Under the pieces are notes generated by a model. That model did no database searches. It was not told the origin of the DNA and saw only the letters and a program-made list of their open reading frames with translations. Shown in pieces: positions 45,816-54,032 of a stretch of DNA of 64,000 nucleotides. Origin of the DNA: Bradyrhizobium sp. CCGB12 (GTDB lineage Bacteria; Pseudomonadota; Alphaproteobacteria; Rhizobiales; Xanthobacteraceae); the NCBI RefSeq assembly GCF_024199845.1, contig NZ_JANADO010000001.1, positions 7,936,001 through 8,000,000 of the forward strand, in the 5' to 3' direction. The translations under genes were made by a program, and so were the position numbers. How positions within the stretch are numbered: position 1 is the first letter of the stretch; every line of letters starts with the position of its first letter.

Positions 45816-45990
45816 ATAAATATTATCAAATACTTGATTGGGAAGCCGGCCAGCCGCGACGACCCTGCCCGACCTTGTGCACAGAAGGGACGCGCCCCGC
45901 GAAGCCAAAGGCGAAGCGTGGGTGGACAGGCCGCTTCCAGCCCACTATAAACCGCCCGCTCGATGGGCTTTGGCCCCTCTCTTGGAGCAC

Positions 45991-46066
45991 GCCCAGGTAG
46001 CTCAGTTGGTAGAGCATGCGACTGAAAATCGCAGTGTCGGTGGTTCGATTCCGCCCCTGGGCACCA
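45991..46066 (+). tRNA. tRNA-Phe (GAA anticodon)
   Basis: A 76-base tRNA: acceptor GCCCAGG/CCTGGGC, D arm GCTCAGTTGGTAGAGC, anticodon loop CTGAAAA with GAA, T loop TTCGATT, encoded CCA. An AT-rich stretch (ATAAATAAATATTATC) near 45816 may include its promoter. Confidence 0.96.
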
Positions 46067-46186
46067 TTCCCCTGACCTCGGACGACCCCAACAGCCGGCG
46101 GCTCCGCCGCATGCATTTGCTATGCACGCCCGGCCGCGGCTGAGTCAGACAGCTTCCGCGTCCCTGCTCATATAGGGAGATGTGCC

Positions 46187-46357
46187 ATGGTTGCATCTAA
46201 GGGAGCGTTGTCCCTCAGGGGGCCAATTGGGGCTAATGAACCTCGCGATCAAAGCCTCGGTGCGCCTCGCCACACGACGCAAGTCACAAAAACACCCGCC
46301 GTCCGCTGGGCTATTCCGGCGCTTCTGTTGAGCCGAACTTTGCCAATGCGGATCTAG
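46187..46357 (+). CDS. Possible 56-residue protein
   Basis: ATG 46187 follows GGGAGA by 7 bases and opens 56 codons (MVASKGALSLRGPIGANEPR onward) to TAG 46357. No similarity is recognised and the composition is not clearly coding. The surrounding 46067-46788 is otherwise gene-poor and less GC-rich than the rest of the window. Confidence 0.25.
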   Translation: MVASKGALSLRGPIGANEPRDQSLGAPRHTTQVTKTPAVRWAIPALLLSRTLPMRI

Positions 46358-46378
46358 AGCGGCGCGTCACGCAGGCGC

Positions 46379-46573
46379 CTACCGTCTCGGTAGCGGTTCG
46401 GCGGGCGCACGGTCCAGCGGTGGGTGCGGCTTCGCGAGCCCCGTCGTACCGGGTGGTGCGTCATTGCTCACTGTACGAGTGTTGACGCGTTCCATCGTGA
46501 TTGTAGACGCAACCACGATGACGGCAGCCAACGCGATTGCAAACAAGACCAAGGCTGTCCGATGCTGGTCCAT
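46379..46573 (-). CDS. Small single-span membrane protein
   Basis: A 64-residue protein, MDQHRTALVLFAIALAAVIVV onward, with one membrane helix at residues 7-23 and a Pro-rich tail. GGAGGT lies 8 bases before the start, a strong ribosome site. No family recognised. Confidence 0.55.
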   Translation of the reverse strand: MDQHRTALVLFAIALAAVIVVASTITMERVNTRTVSNDAPPGTTGLAKPHPPLDRAPAEPLPRR

Positions 46574-46788
46574 CTATGCGACCTCCAGCTGAGCCTTCAA
46601 CGATCGACAGTACAATAGCGGCTGTGATGAGAAGGTTCCAGATAGAGAACCGCGAACGCCTGCGGTGCGGCCCGCATCGATGAATTATGTCGTCATTTTC
46701 GAGCGCGGACAGTCCAAAACAGCACGTTCAGCCACGCGGCTGCGCATGGCACGGTGGCTAAATCTAGCGCTGCCGGACCGGGAAAAAA

Positions 46789-47157
46789 ATGCAATCTTCT
46801 CGCCGTCTTGCGGTCCAATCTCAGATTGCCAATGACCGGGTCCTGTCCGAGCTTCGCTCGGGGCGGCCAGGTAAGCTAAGTCGGAATATGCCCAACAAGA
46901 AAGCTATCGAGAACATCCTGTCCAGCTTGCGGACGGTTGGAGGAAGCTCACCCGAAGTGCATCCCTCTGGGAAATTTGAGCACTTGACTGACGAAAGCGT
47001 TCTCCGCCTCTACGAAAGCATTCGTCGCCAAGTCGATGCCGACAAAGCACTCGGCGATAAATATCGTCTGGTGGGGCTTGCTGCCAAGGAGCGAGCTGAA
47101 CGCCTGAGCGAAGAACTTCTTCGCCGAGGGGTGAAATTTAGCCCGATCGCTTGGTAG
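46789..47157 (+). CDS. Hypothetical protein, helical
   Basis: A 122-residue soluble protein. ESVLRLYESIRRQVDADKAL and KERAERLSEELLRRGVKF are strongly helical. ATG 46888 (MPNKKAIENILSSL) is an alternative start. Lower GC and A-rich codons set it apart from the hisD block, hinting at horizontal origin. No domain recognised. Confidence 0.55.
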   Translation: MQSSRRLAVQSQIANDRVLSELRSGRPGKLSRNMPNKKAIENILSSLRTVGGSSPEVHPSGKFEHLTDESVLRLYESIRRQVDADKALGDKYRLVGLAAKERAERLSEELLRRGVKFSPIAW

Positions 47158-47210
47158 CGATACGCTTGGATGATTGGACGTAGCCCACAAGAGAAAGGGG
47201 GATCGTTGAC

Positions 47211-47342
47211 CGGGGCAAACCATCGGCAAAATTCTTCGTATACGATCGTCTGAACGTCCTCCGCTGACTTCGCTGAAGCAAGGCGTGGGATGATCGTTCC
47301 TGCTTCCGGCGCCCATTCGCAATTGTGAGACTTGAGCACGAG
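47211..47342 (-). pseudogene. Possible gene remnant
   Basis: On the minus strand a protein-like stretch reads LVLKSHNCEWAPEAGTIIPR then KSAEDVQTIVYEEFCRWFAP, but there is no start nearby, and downstream the frame runs into the shadow of the opposite gene. It may be a fragment left by rearrangement. Weak evidence. Confidence 0.25.
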
Positions 47343-47397
47343 TCGCGGTCCCGCCGCCGTGCTATTGCTGCTCCTCGCAATCCGCGCGAGGACATCC

Positions 47398-48060
47398 ATG
47401 CTTCCCTTTCCTGCCGACATCTTCACCGAGCCCGAGGACGTCTCGCCCGACGGCCTTGCCAATCTCGGTCCGCTCCGCCGTCTCGCCGGCAGCTGGCAGG
47501 CCGACAAGGGCATCGACATCAATCCGAAGGCGGAGGGACCGGAGCGGCGCACCTTCATCGAGCGCATCCGCATGGACCCGATCGATCCGCAGGCCAACGG
47601 GCCACAGCTGTTCTACGGGCTGCGCTATCACATCCACATCAACACGCCCGAGGAGGACATCACCTTCCACGACCAGGTCGGCTATTGGCTGTGGGAGCCG
47701 GCGACCGGGCTGATCATGCAGACGCTGGCGATCCCGCGTGGGCAGGTGCTGCTCGCCGCGGGTAAGGCCGGGCCGGACGACAGGAAGATCTCCGTCACCG
47801 CGAAGCGCGGCGACACCGCCTACGGGATCTGCTCGACCGACTTCCTGGAGCAGGCCTTCCGCACCGACTCCTATCGCTGCGACATCAGCTTCAACGACGA
47901 CGGCAGCTGGACATATCTGATCCAGACCGAGTTGTTTGTGCGCGGCGCGCCGTTCAATCACCACGACACCAACACGCTCAAGCTCATCGCGCCGCCAAAG
48001 CTCAATCCGCTTGCGGCGATCGTGAACGATCGCGCCAAGGCCGGCGGATCGGCGGCCTGA
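47398..48060 (+). CDS. Nitrobindin-like heme-binding beta-barrel protein (FABP-like)
   Basis: A 220-residue protein of the DUF1794/THAP4-C-terminal-like heme-binding barrel family. GPLRRLAGSWQADKGIDINP near residue 24 holds the family's GxW(x)G-type start, EDITFHDQVGYWLWEPATG follows, and a His-rich FNHHDTN near the end. Start 47398 has GAGGA just upstream. Relatives bind heme and nitric oxide or act in peroxynitrite chemistry; the role here is inferred. Confidence 0.82.
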   Translation: MLPFPADIFTEPEDVSPDGLANLGPLRRLAGSWQADKGIDINPKAEGPERRTFIERIRMDPIDPQANGPQLFYGLRYHIHINTPEEDITFHDQVGYWLWEPATGLIMQTLAIPRGQVLLAAGKAGPDDRKISVTAKRGDTAYGICSTDFLEQAFRTDSYRCDISFNDDGSWTYLIQTELFVRGAPFNHHDTNTLKLIAPPKLNPLAAIVNDRAKAGGSAA

Positions 48061-48075
48061 GATGCGGAGAAGCAC

Positions 48076-48786
48076 ATGAAGCCTTATGTCGTCTGTCTCA
48101 TGCACTCCAGCCTGGATGGCCGCACGCATGCCAGCCGCTGGCGCCCGAAGGGTGCGGGCACGGACTGGTTCGAGAGGATCCATGACGAGCTCGGCGGCGA
48201 TGCCTGGGTGATCGGCCGCGTCACCGGCTCGGAATTCGCCAAAGGCAAGCCGTACCCGGCCGAGACGCGCGAGACATTTCCGCGCGAAAGCTGGTTCGCA
48301 CGGCGCGATGCGAAAACCTATGGCGTCGTGCTCGACGCGCAGGGCAAGATCGGCTGGGGCCGCTCCGACATCGGCGGGGATCCGATTGTCGTAGTGCTGA
48401 CCGAGAGCGTCTCAGATGCGCATCTGGCCGGGCTCCGCAGCGAGGGCGTATCCTATATCTTTGCCGGCAAGACCGAGATCGACCTGGCGCTGACGGTCGA
48501 CATCCTCAATCGCGAGCTCGGCGTGAAGCGTCTGCTGGTGGAGGGCGGCGGCGTTGCCAATGGCGCGTTCCTGCGCGCTGGCCTCATCGACGAATTCGAT
48601 CTGATCCTCAGCCCCGCGATCGACGGCGCGAAGGGCGCACCCTTCGTGTTCGATTCAACGGAGGCGGACGGCGACAAGCGCGCACCACTGACCGCGATGA
48701 CGCTGGAGAGCACGCGGGAGCTTGGCGGCGGCGTCCTGCTGCTGCGGTATCTGATCCAGAACGATCCGCAGGCCGTGACCAAGTAA
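48076..48786 (+). CDS. RibD C-terminal-domain reductase (DHFR fold)
   Basis: A 236-residue protein of the RibD-C/dihydrofolate-reductase-like family. It opens VVCLMHSSLDGRTHASRW, and LNRELGVKRLLVEGGGVANG with LILSPAIDGAKGAP form the NADPH-site region. It lacks the deaminase domain, so it is not a full RibD. GGAGAAG lies before the start. It is probably co-transcribed with the nitrobindin-like gene 15 bases upstream. Confidence 0.87.
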   Translation: MKPYVVCLMHSSLDGRTHASRWRPKGAGTDWFERIHDELGGDAWVIGRVTGSEFAKGKPYPAETRETFPRESWFARRDAKTYGVVLDAQGKIGWGRSDIGGDPIVVVLTESVSDAHLAGLRSEGVSYIFAGKTEIDLALTVDILNRELGVKRLLVEGGGVANGAFLRAGLIDEFDLILSPAIDGAKGAPFVFDSTEADGDKRAPLTAMTLESTRELGGGVLLLRYLIQNDPQAVTK

Positions 48787-48795
48787 AGCACGGCT

Positions 48796-50067
48796 ATGTC
48801 CGAACCATCCGAGCACATCGTCATCGTCGGTGCCGGCGCCGCCGGCCTGATGGCGGCGCGGGAGCTGGCCCGTGCGGGCAGACGCGTGACCATCCTGGAG
48901 GCGCGCGAACGCTGCGGCGGGCGCATCCGTCCGCTGCCGGCGTCGCAGTTCGGCTACTCCGCCGATGGTGGTGCCGAGTTCGTCCATGGCGAGGCGCCGG
49001 TCACGCGGGCCTTGCTGCGCGAGGCGGGGCTGTCCCTTCAGGAGATTGAGGGCACGCAGTGGAGCTTTGACGGCGCAGGCCTCTCGCGTGAGGGCCGCCA
49101 TGATCCGCATGAGGCGGAGCTGCAAGCTGTGCTCCGGGACTTGAAGGACGATCTCACTGCGGCCGATTTCCTACGCCGTCATTTTGCTGGGGTGGAATAT
49201 GAGCGGCTGCGCCATTCGATCGAGCGGATGGTCGAGGGCTATGATGCGGCAGACCCCGAGCGTGCCTCGACGCTGGCGCTGCGGGAGGAGTGGATGGATG
49301 GCGGTCACGCTCTGCAGGCGCGGATCAATGGTGGCTATGGCGCGCTGATCGACTTTCTGGTGACCGAGTGCCGCGGTTACGGCGTTGCGATCCGGCTCGG
49401 TTGCGCCGTGTCGGCGATCGAGCAAGAAGGCGGCGCCGTGGCGGTGCGTTGCGCCGGTGGCGATGGGCTTGCCTGCGACCGCGTCATCCTCACCGTGCCG
49501 CTGCCGCTGCTGCGCGAGATTGCGCTGCCGGCGAGCGCAAGCGCGAGGGCCGCTGCCGCCGACGACATCGGCTTCGGCAACGTCATCAAGGTCCTGCTCC
49601 GCTTTGCGCGGCCATGGTGGCGCGACCACGGCGAAGATCTGGGGGATATGACCTTCCTGCTGTCGGACGAGGCGATACCGGTGTGGTGGACGCGATACCC
49701 GGACCAGCATCCCCTGCTCACCGGTTGGTTCGGCGGCCCGCGGACGGCGGAGTTGTCGCATCTCGAACCGCAAGGGCTGATCGAGGCCGGGCTCGACTCG
49801 CTCGCTGGCATCTTCAAGCGGTCACGCGAAGATATCGCGCGCGATCTCGTGGCGTCGGCTGCGATCAATTGGGCGCACGATTCTTTCGCCCGCGGCGCCT
49901 ATTCCTGGGCGACGCCACGGACGCGCGCGGCGCAGGCGATTCTCGCGCGCTCCGACGGCGTCGTGCTGTTTTCCGGCGAAGCGCTCTATCGCGGCCGCGA
50001 CATGGGTACGGTCGAGGCGGCGCTGGCGAGCGGGCTGGAGACGGCGAGGATGATCCTGCGGCGATAA
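48796..50067 (+). CDS. Flavin-dependent amine oxidase family protein
   Basis: A 423-residue flavoprotein. The FAD site is HIVIVGAGAAGLMAARELAR at the N terminus with the RCGGRIRP second motif; GGAEFVHG follows, and GVVLFSGEALYRGRDMGTVE closes the FAD fold. Monoamine-oxidase-type enzymes oxidise amines or phytoene-like substrates. It lies 9 bases after the RibD-type reductase gene, making a three-gene unit. The substrate is unknown. A hairpin follows. Confidence 0.88.
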   Translation: MSEPSEHIVIVGAGAAGLMAARELARAGRRVTILEARERCGGRIRPLPASQFGYSADGGAEFVHGEAPVTRALLREAGLSLQEIEGTQWSFDGAGLSREGRHDPHEAELQAVLRDLKDDLTAADFLRRHFAGVEYERLRHSIERMVEGYDAADPERASTLALREEWMDGGHALQARINGGYGALIDFLVTECRGYGVAIRLGCAVSAIEQEGGAVAVRCAGGDGLACDRVILTVPLPLLREIALPASASARAAAADDIGFGNVIKVLLRFARPWWRDHGEDLGDMTFLLSDEAIPVWWTRYPDQHPLLTGWFGGPRTAELSHLEPQGLIEAGLDSLAGIFKRSREDIARDLVASAAINWAHDSFARGAYSWATPRTRAAQAILARSDGVVLFSGEALYRGRDMGTVEAALASGLETARMILRR

Positions 50068-50074
50068 GGAAGAA

Positions 50075-50094
50075 GGCCCGCATCTCTGCGGGCC
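50075..50094. terminator. Bidirectional terminator
   Basis: A perfect 8-bp GC stem, GGCCCGCA / TGCGGGCC, with loop TCTC, followed by TCTTGT and preceded by GGAAGAA. It lies 8 bases after the amine oxidase stop and 8 before the stop of the convergent gene. Confidence 0.8.
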
Positions 50095-50101
50095 TCTTGT
50101 C

Positions 50102-50422
50102 TCACCAGCGTCCGCCGCCGAAGCTGAAGGTCACGCCGGGACCACCGCCGTAATACCCATACGGTCCGCCGCCATAATAGCCGTGGTGCCGCGGGTAATA
50201 GCCGTAGCTGCGGTAATAGGGGCGATAATGGCCGTGGTGGTGATGGCGCCAGTGGTGATGGTGCCGATGACCGTGATGGCGGTGCCTGTGCTGCGCGCTG
50301 ATGTCGGTCGATCCGCTTCCTTGCGCGTTCTGCTTCGCGCTTGAATCATTGGCCGCGTTTGCCGTCGATCCGCCGGCAATCGCCGCAGCGCCGAGGGCCA
50401 TCGCGACAAAGAGATATTTCAT
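50102..50422 (-). CDS. Secreted His/Gly/Tyr-rich protein
   Basis: A 106-residue protein. Signal peptide MKYLFVAMALGAAAIAGGST, a short Ser/Gln-rich linker, then HRHRHHGHRHHHHWRHHHHG (about residues 46-65) and a GGGPYGYYGGGP tail. GGAG lies 7 bases before the start. Low-complexity His clusters suggest metal or heme binding at the cell surface. Not assigned to a family. Confidence 0.75.
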   Translation of the reverse strand: MKYLFVAMALGAAAIAGGSTANAANDSSAKQNAQGSGSTDISAQHRHRHHGHRHHHHWRHHHHGHYRPYYRSYGYYPRHHGYYGGGPYGYYGGGPGVTFSFGGGRW

Positions 50423-50585
50423 GTCATCACTCCAGTTGAATGTCGTGTGACAACAGATGAGCATCCGGCGCGTTCCGGCTAGTACGGGCGTCGAAACGAC
50501 GCAGTGTGCGACGCCCGATTTGCACGGATGCGTGTGCGTCGTGAGTCTTAATGCCGCATCACCGGCGCGATTCGCATTGCTGCCA

Positions 50586-51155
50586 TCACTCCGCCGCGAA
50601 TGAGGCGACCACGTCGGCAGTGGTGACGATGCGCGCGAATTCGCCGTCGAGATTCGACAGCGTCATCGCATGGATCTCCTCGGCCGAGTGCGCATCACCG
50701 TCGGGCCCGATACGCTCGAATGTCCATGTCGCATCGCGCACGAGCTGCGCGTCGAAACCGAGATTGCCGGCCATCCGTGTCGTCGTCTCCACGCAATGGT
50801 TGGTCGTGGCGCCGCAGATGACGAGCGTGCCGATGCCAGCCGCGCGCAGGCGCGTCTCGAGGTCGGTGCCGATGAAGGCGCTGTTGACGCGCTTGACGAT
50901 CACGGGTTCGCCCGGCTGCTCCTGCGCCTCGTCCTTGACGGTGTAGCCGGGACGGGACGGAAGAAACGATGAATTCGGCTTGGTGCCTTCATGTCGGATG
51001 TGGAAGATCGGCGCGCGGCTGGCCCTGAACGTCTTCAGGAGATCGGCGATGCGCGCCACCGCATCCGGATTGTTGCGCCGCTTGCCCGCCGCCTCCCATT
51101 CGTCGAACGCGCGCTGGACGTCGACCACGATGAGGGCGGAGAGGGGGCTGGTCAT
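50586..51155 (-). CDS. Isochorismatase-family cysteine hydrolase
   Basis: A 189-residue isochorismatase-like hydrolase. ALIVVDVQRAFDEWE carries the aspartate near residue 12, and VICGATTNHCVETTTRMAGN holds the catalytic cysteine, with a lysine in IVKRVNSAF between them. It may hydrolyse a nicotinamide- or carbamoyl-type substrate. The start 51155 fits the family; there is no strong ribosome site. Confidence 0.88.
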   Translation of the reverse strand: MTSPLSALIVVDVQRAFDEWEAAGKRRNNPDAVARIADLLKTFRASRAPIFHIRHEGTKPNSSFLPSRPGYTVKDEAQEQPGEPVIVKRVNSAFIGTDLETRLRAAGIGTLVICGATTNHCVETTTRMAGNLGFDAQLVRDATWTFERIGPDGDAHSAEEIHAMTLSNLDGEFARIVTTADVVASFAAE

Positions 51156-51267
51156 GGAGCGCGACTTTCTAACTTGCTTGCTGCGCCAACTATGCGAGGC
51201 GAAGAGGACAACGCGCAATGTCAATCTTCCCTCGTTTCACGACCTGTAGCCGGGATAAGCGATGCAG

Positions 51268-53124
51268 CTATTGCGACGTTGCCAGCGGCAGGCTGACGTG
51301 AAAGACGGCGCCGCCAGACGGTGCGTTTTCGGCCCAGATGCGCCCGCCATGTGCCTCGACGATGGTATGCGCGATCGAGAGGCCGATGCCCATGCCTTGC
51401 GCCTTGGTCGTGAAAAACGGCTTGAAGATCTCGGTCACCTTTTCGACGAGGACGCCGTCGCCTGTATCGGCGATGGAGACCAGGGCCTGATTGCCGTCGG
51501 CGAGACTGGTTCGACCGACGACACGGCGCCGATCGTCCGGAAGATGCGCCACCGCATCCATGGCGTTCACGACCAGATTCAGGATGGCTTGCTGCAATTG
51601 AATCTTGTCGGCCTTCACGCGAATGTTCGCGGACGACGGCTCCGTCGCGAGTTCGATATCATGGGTCAGGGCCTGCACGGAGAGGAATCGAAACACCTCG
51701 CCGACTGTCGCATTGAGGTCGAGCTCGCGCCGTTCGGCCGGGTCTCGCTTCAGAAACGAGCGCAGCCGGTGGATGACTTCGGCTGCCCGCTGATCGTCGC
51801 GGCGGATGTGGTCCAATATCTCGCTGATCTCGCCGAGGTCGGGAGCCGGATGCCGCAACACCTGCTGGGCCGCCTCGGCGTTGATCAGAATCGCGGCGAG
51901 CGGCTGGTTCAGCTCGTGGGCGATCGAGGCGGACATCTCTCCGACGGTCGCACGGCGGTTCAAGTGGGCGAGCTCCGACATGCGCTGGCGCGCCTCGACC
52001 TCGGCCAGGAAGCGCAGCCTGCGCTCGCGTAACAGAGTGGCGATCATCAACGCCTGCACCAGCACCACGCTCGCGACGATCGTGGAGTGCCAGTAATACC
52101 GCTCCCAGAAGCTGGGCTCGCGGAACCGCACCTCGCTGCCTGTGGGCAGATTGGCTTCGTCGACGTTCCAGCGTTTCAGCTCCCGCCAGTCGAAGATCGG
52201 CTTCACGTTATCCCCGCTGAAGGGCGGGATACTCGACGGCGCTTCGCCGTCGAGTATCCGCATCGCCACTTCGCCGGCTTCCCGTCCGATGCTGTCGGAT
52301 AGTAGCAAGAAGCCGCCCACTCCCGACCGTCCGAGGAACGTATCGGATGTGATGACGATCGGGCGGTTCGCGCTCTCCGCGACGCGTGCGAGCGCTGCAG
52401 CGGGGGAATAATAGGTGCCTTCACCGTCGGAATACATTGCCGAGGTCAGGATCGCAGAGCGGGCGGGCTGGGCGGCGACTTGCTTGCGGACCTCACGCAA
52501 CGTTGTGTCGGACAGATCGGTGACCTCGAGATCGGGCATTGCGGCCGCAAAATCCTGTTTCCATTGGCCGTACACCAGCGGATTCTTCCAAGCGCCGCCG
52601 ACGAGGACGACGCGGGTCAAGTCGGGAACGATTGCGCGCGCTGCAGTCAGGAGATGTGCCGGCCTCACGTGGGCGAAGACCGCCGTCGTGTCCGGCAGGA
52701 ACAGCGCGCGCGTCTCGGGCAGATCGGGCACGAAGCCGTATACGACAGGTGCGGCGGGCCAGATCTCCTGCTTCCGCGTCTGAAGGAATTTCGCCGATGC
52801 GACGCCGATCGAAACGATGACGTCGATCGAGCGCTGCGCATATTTGGACTTGAGGTGACCGACGAGGCTCTCCTCGTAGTCCGGCCCAGGGAAGCGGGCG
52901 AGATCGAGGCTCTCGCCGTAGATCACGGGCTGGATCTTGCCGTTCTGCTTCGCTGCAGCGCGGATGCCGGTAAAGATCTCCAGATAGAAGGGCGAGCGAA
53001 AATCGGCTTCTTCGAGAACGAGAATAGAGCGCTGCTGCGGGCCGTCGGCCGCTATGCATTCATGCGACAGGTTGGTGAAGAGGCAGACGATCAGGATGCG
53101 CGCGAGGCCGCTGAGGATACGCAT
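51268..53124 (-). CDS. Sensor histidine kinase with ABC-type periplasmic sensing domain
   Basis: A 618-residue kinase. A signal/anchor segment (residues 1-25) is followed by a periplasmic substrate-binding-like domain of the ABC sugar/Trp type (about 30-320), a membrane helix at 347-366, a short coiled link, the His-box SASIAHELNQPLAAI with His403, and the HATPase with NLVVNAMDAV and GIGLSIAHTIVEAHGG. No response regulator lies beside it, so it is an orphan. The sensed ligand is unknown; related kinases watch small organic molecules. Confidence 0.9.
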   Translation of the reverse strand: MRILSGLARILIVCLFTNLSHECIAADGPQQRSILVLEEADFRSPFYLEIFTGIRAAAKQNGKIQPVIYGESLDLARFPGPDYEESLVGHLKSKYAQRSIDVIVSIGVASAKFLQTRKQEIWPAAPVVYGFVPDLPETRALFLPDTTAVFAHVRPAHLLTAARAIVPDLTRVVLVGGAWKNPLVYGQWKQDFAAAMPDLEVTDLSDTTLREVRKQVAAQPARSAILTSAMYSDGEGTYYSPAAALARVAESANRPIVITSDTFLGRSGVGGFLLLSDSIGREAGEVAMRILDGEAPSSIPPFSGDNVKPIFDWRELKRWNVDEANLPTGSEVRFREPSFWERYYWHSTIVASVVLVQALMIATLLRERRLRFLAEVEARQRMSELAHLNRRATVGEMSASIAHELNQPLAAILINAEAAQQVLRHPAPDLGEISEILDHIRRDDQRAAEVIHRLRSFLKRDPAERRELDLNATVGEVFRFLSVQALTHDIELATEPSSANIRVKADKIQLQQAILNLVVNAMDAVAHLPDDRRRVVGRTSLADGNQALVSIADTGDGVLVEKVTEIFKPFFTTKAQGMGIGLSIAHTIVEAHGGRIWAENAPSGGAVFHVSLPLATSQ

Positions 53125-53258
53125 TGCTTCCGGACCCCGCCTCCGCTTGCAATCGGGCTCCTCAAGGAGGACGCACGGGAGAGCATACAGGGCTGACCTG
53201 GGGTTTCAACGGAAGGATGCGGGGTCGCTCCGCTGAGGACGGGGCGCCCGGAGGGCGG

Positions 53259-53837
53259 CTACTTGAACGGATCCTGGATCGACGGCGCCGACTGCCGGAT
53301 GCGGCGCACACTGACCGGCGTGCCGTCGGAGACGAACAAAAGCTCGTACTTGCGGCCCTCGCTGTCGGTGGCCGAACAGGTGACGTCGTTCACCCTCTTG
53401 GCGGCGAAATTGCCGGTCTGGCGGCAGACACCGGTGGAGGTTTGCGCCGCCGGCACCGGCAGGCCGTCGACCTTCGGCCGGTCCTTGGAGTTGAGCAGCA
53501 TGCGGTCGATCGGCAGCTCGTAGGAATTGTCGTCGGCGCGCTTGCCGTTCTCGCCGGAGAACGACACGACGTGATTTTCGTCGGCGGGATCGTCGACCGC
53601 GACCGCAAAATTGACCCGGCCCTTGTCGCCATGGGCATAGGCCACCGTCTTACACGCCAAGGTGCGACCGGCGATCTTCAGCGTCTTGCAACGGCCGGAC
53701 ATCAGCGCCAGCAAGTCAATAAAGTCGTTCTGCTGCGCCGGCGGATTGTTGACGGGGATGGGAGCAGAAGGCTCGGCAAAACAAGGGCTTGCCAAGGCGA
53801 TGAGGGCGACACCGAGGACCGGTCGGCGGAGGCGCAT
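53259..53837 (-). CDS. Exported protein of unknown function
   Basis: A 192-residue protein. Signal peptide MRLRRPVLGVALIALASPCFA, then a soluble domain with four cysteines (GRCKTLKI, ACKTVAYA, GVCRQTGN, VTCSATDS) that could form two disulfides. Starts at 53864 and 53888 are also in frame. No family recognised. Confidence 0.7.
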   Translation of the reverse strand: MRLRRPVLGVALIALASPCFAEPSAPIPVNNPPAQQNDFIDLLALMSGRCKTLKIAGRTLACKTVAYAHGDKGRVNFAVAVDDPADENHVVSFSGENGKRADDNSYELPIDRMLLNSKDRPKVDGLPVPAAQTSTGVCRQTGNFAAKRVNDVTCSATDSEGRKYELLFVSDGTPVSVRRIRQSAPSIQDPFK

Positions 53838-54032
53838 CGGAAGGCTCACATGCCAGGGAACCATGGAAAAGTTCCGTTCGATAACCATCGAACCGCAAAT
53901 TGGTTGCGATCCCGTTTGTCTTGTCGAACCCGACTGGAATACCACCGCGCCACCTCAACGGCGATTCATCGAGATCGCCAGCCTATCCCACCCGGCACTT
54001 GGCGTCAGGCTGGTGTTTTTTTCGTGGCAGAT

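Noticed and set aside
45991..46066. An att-site duplication of the tRNA-Phe 3' end
   Set aside because: No second copy of the tRNA 3' end was noticed by eye in the window, and no integrase gene is present; only the composition change remains as a hint.
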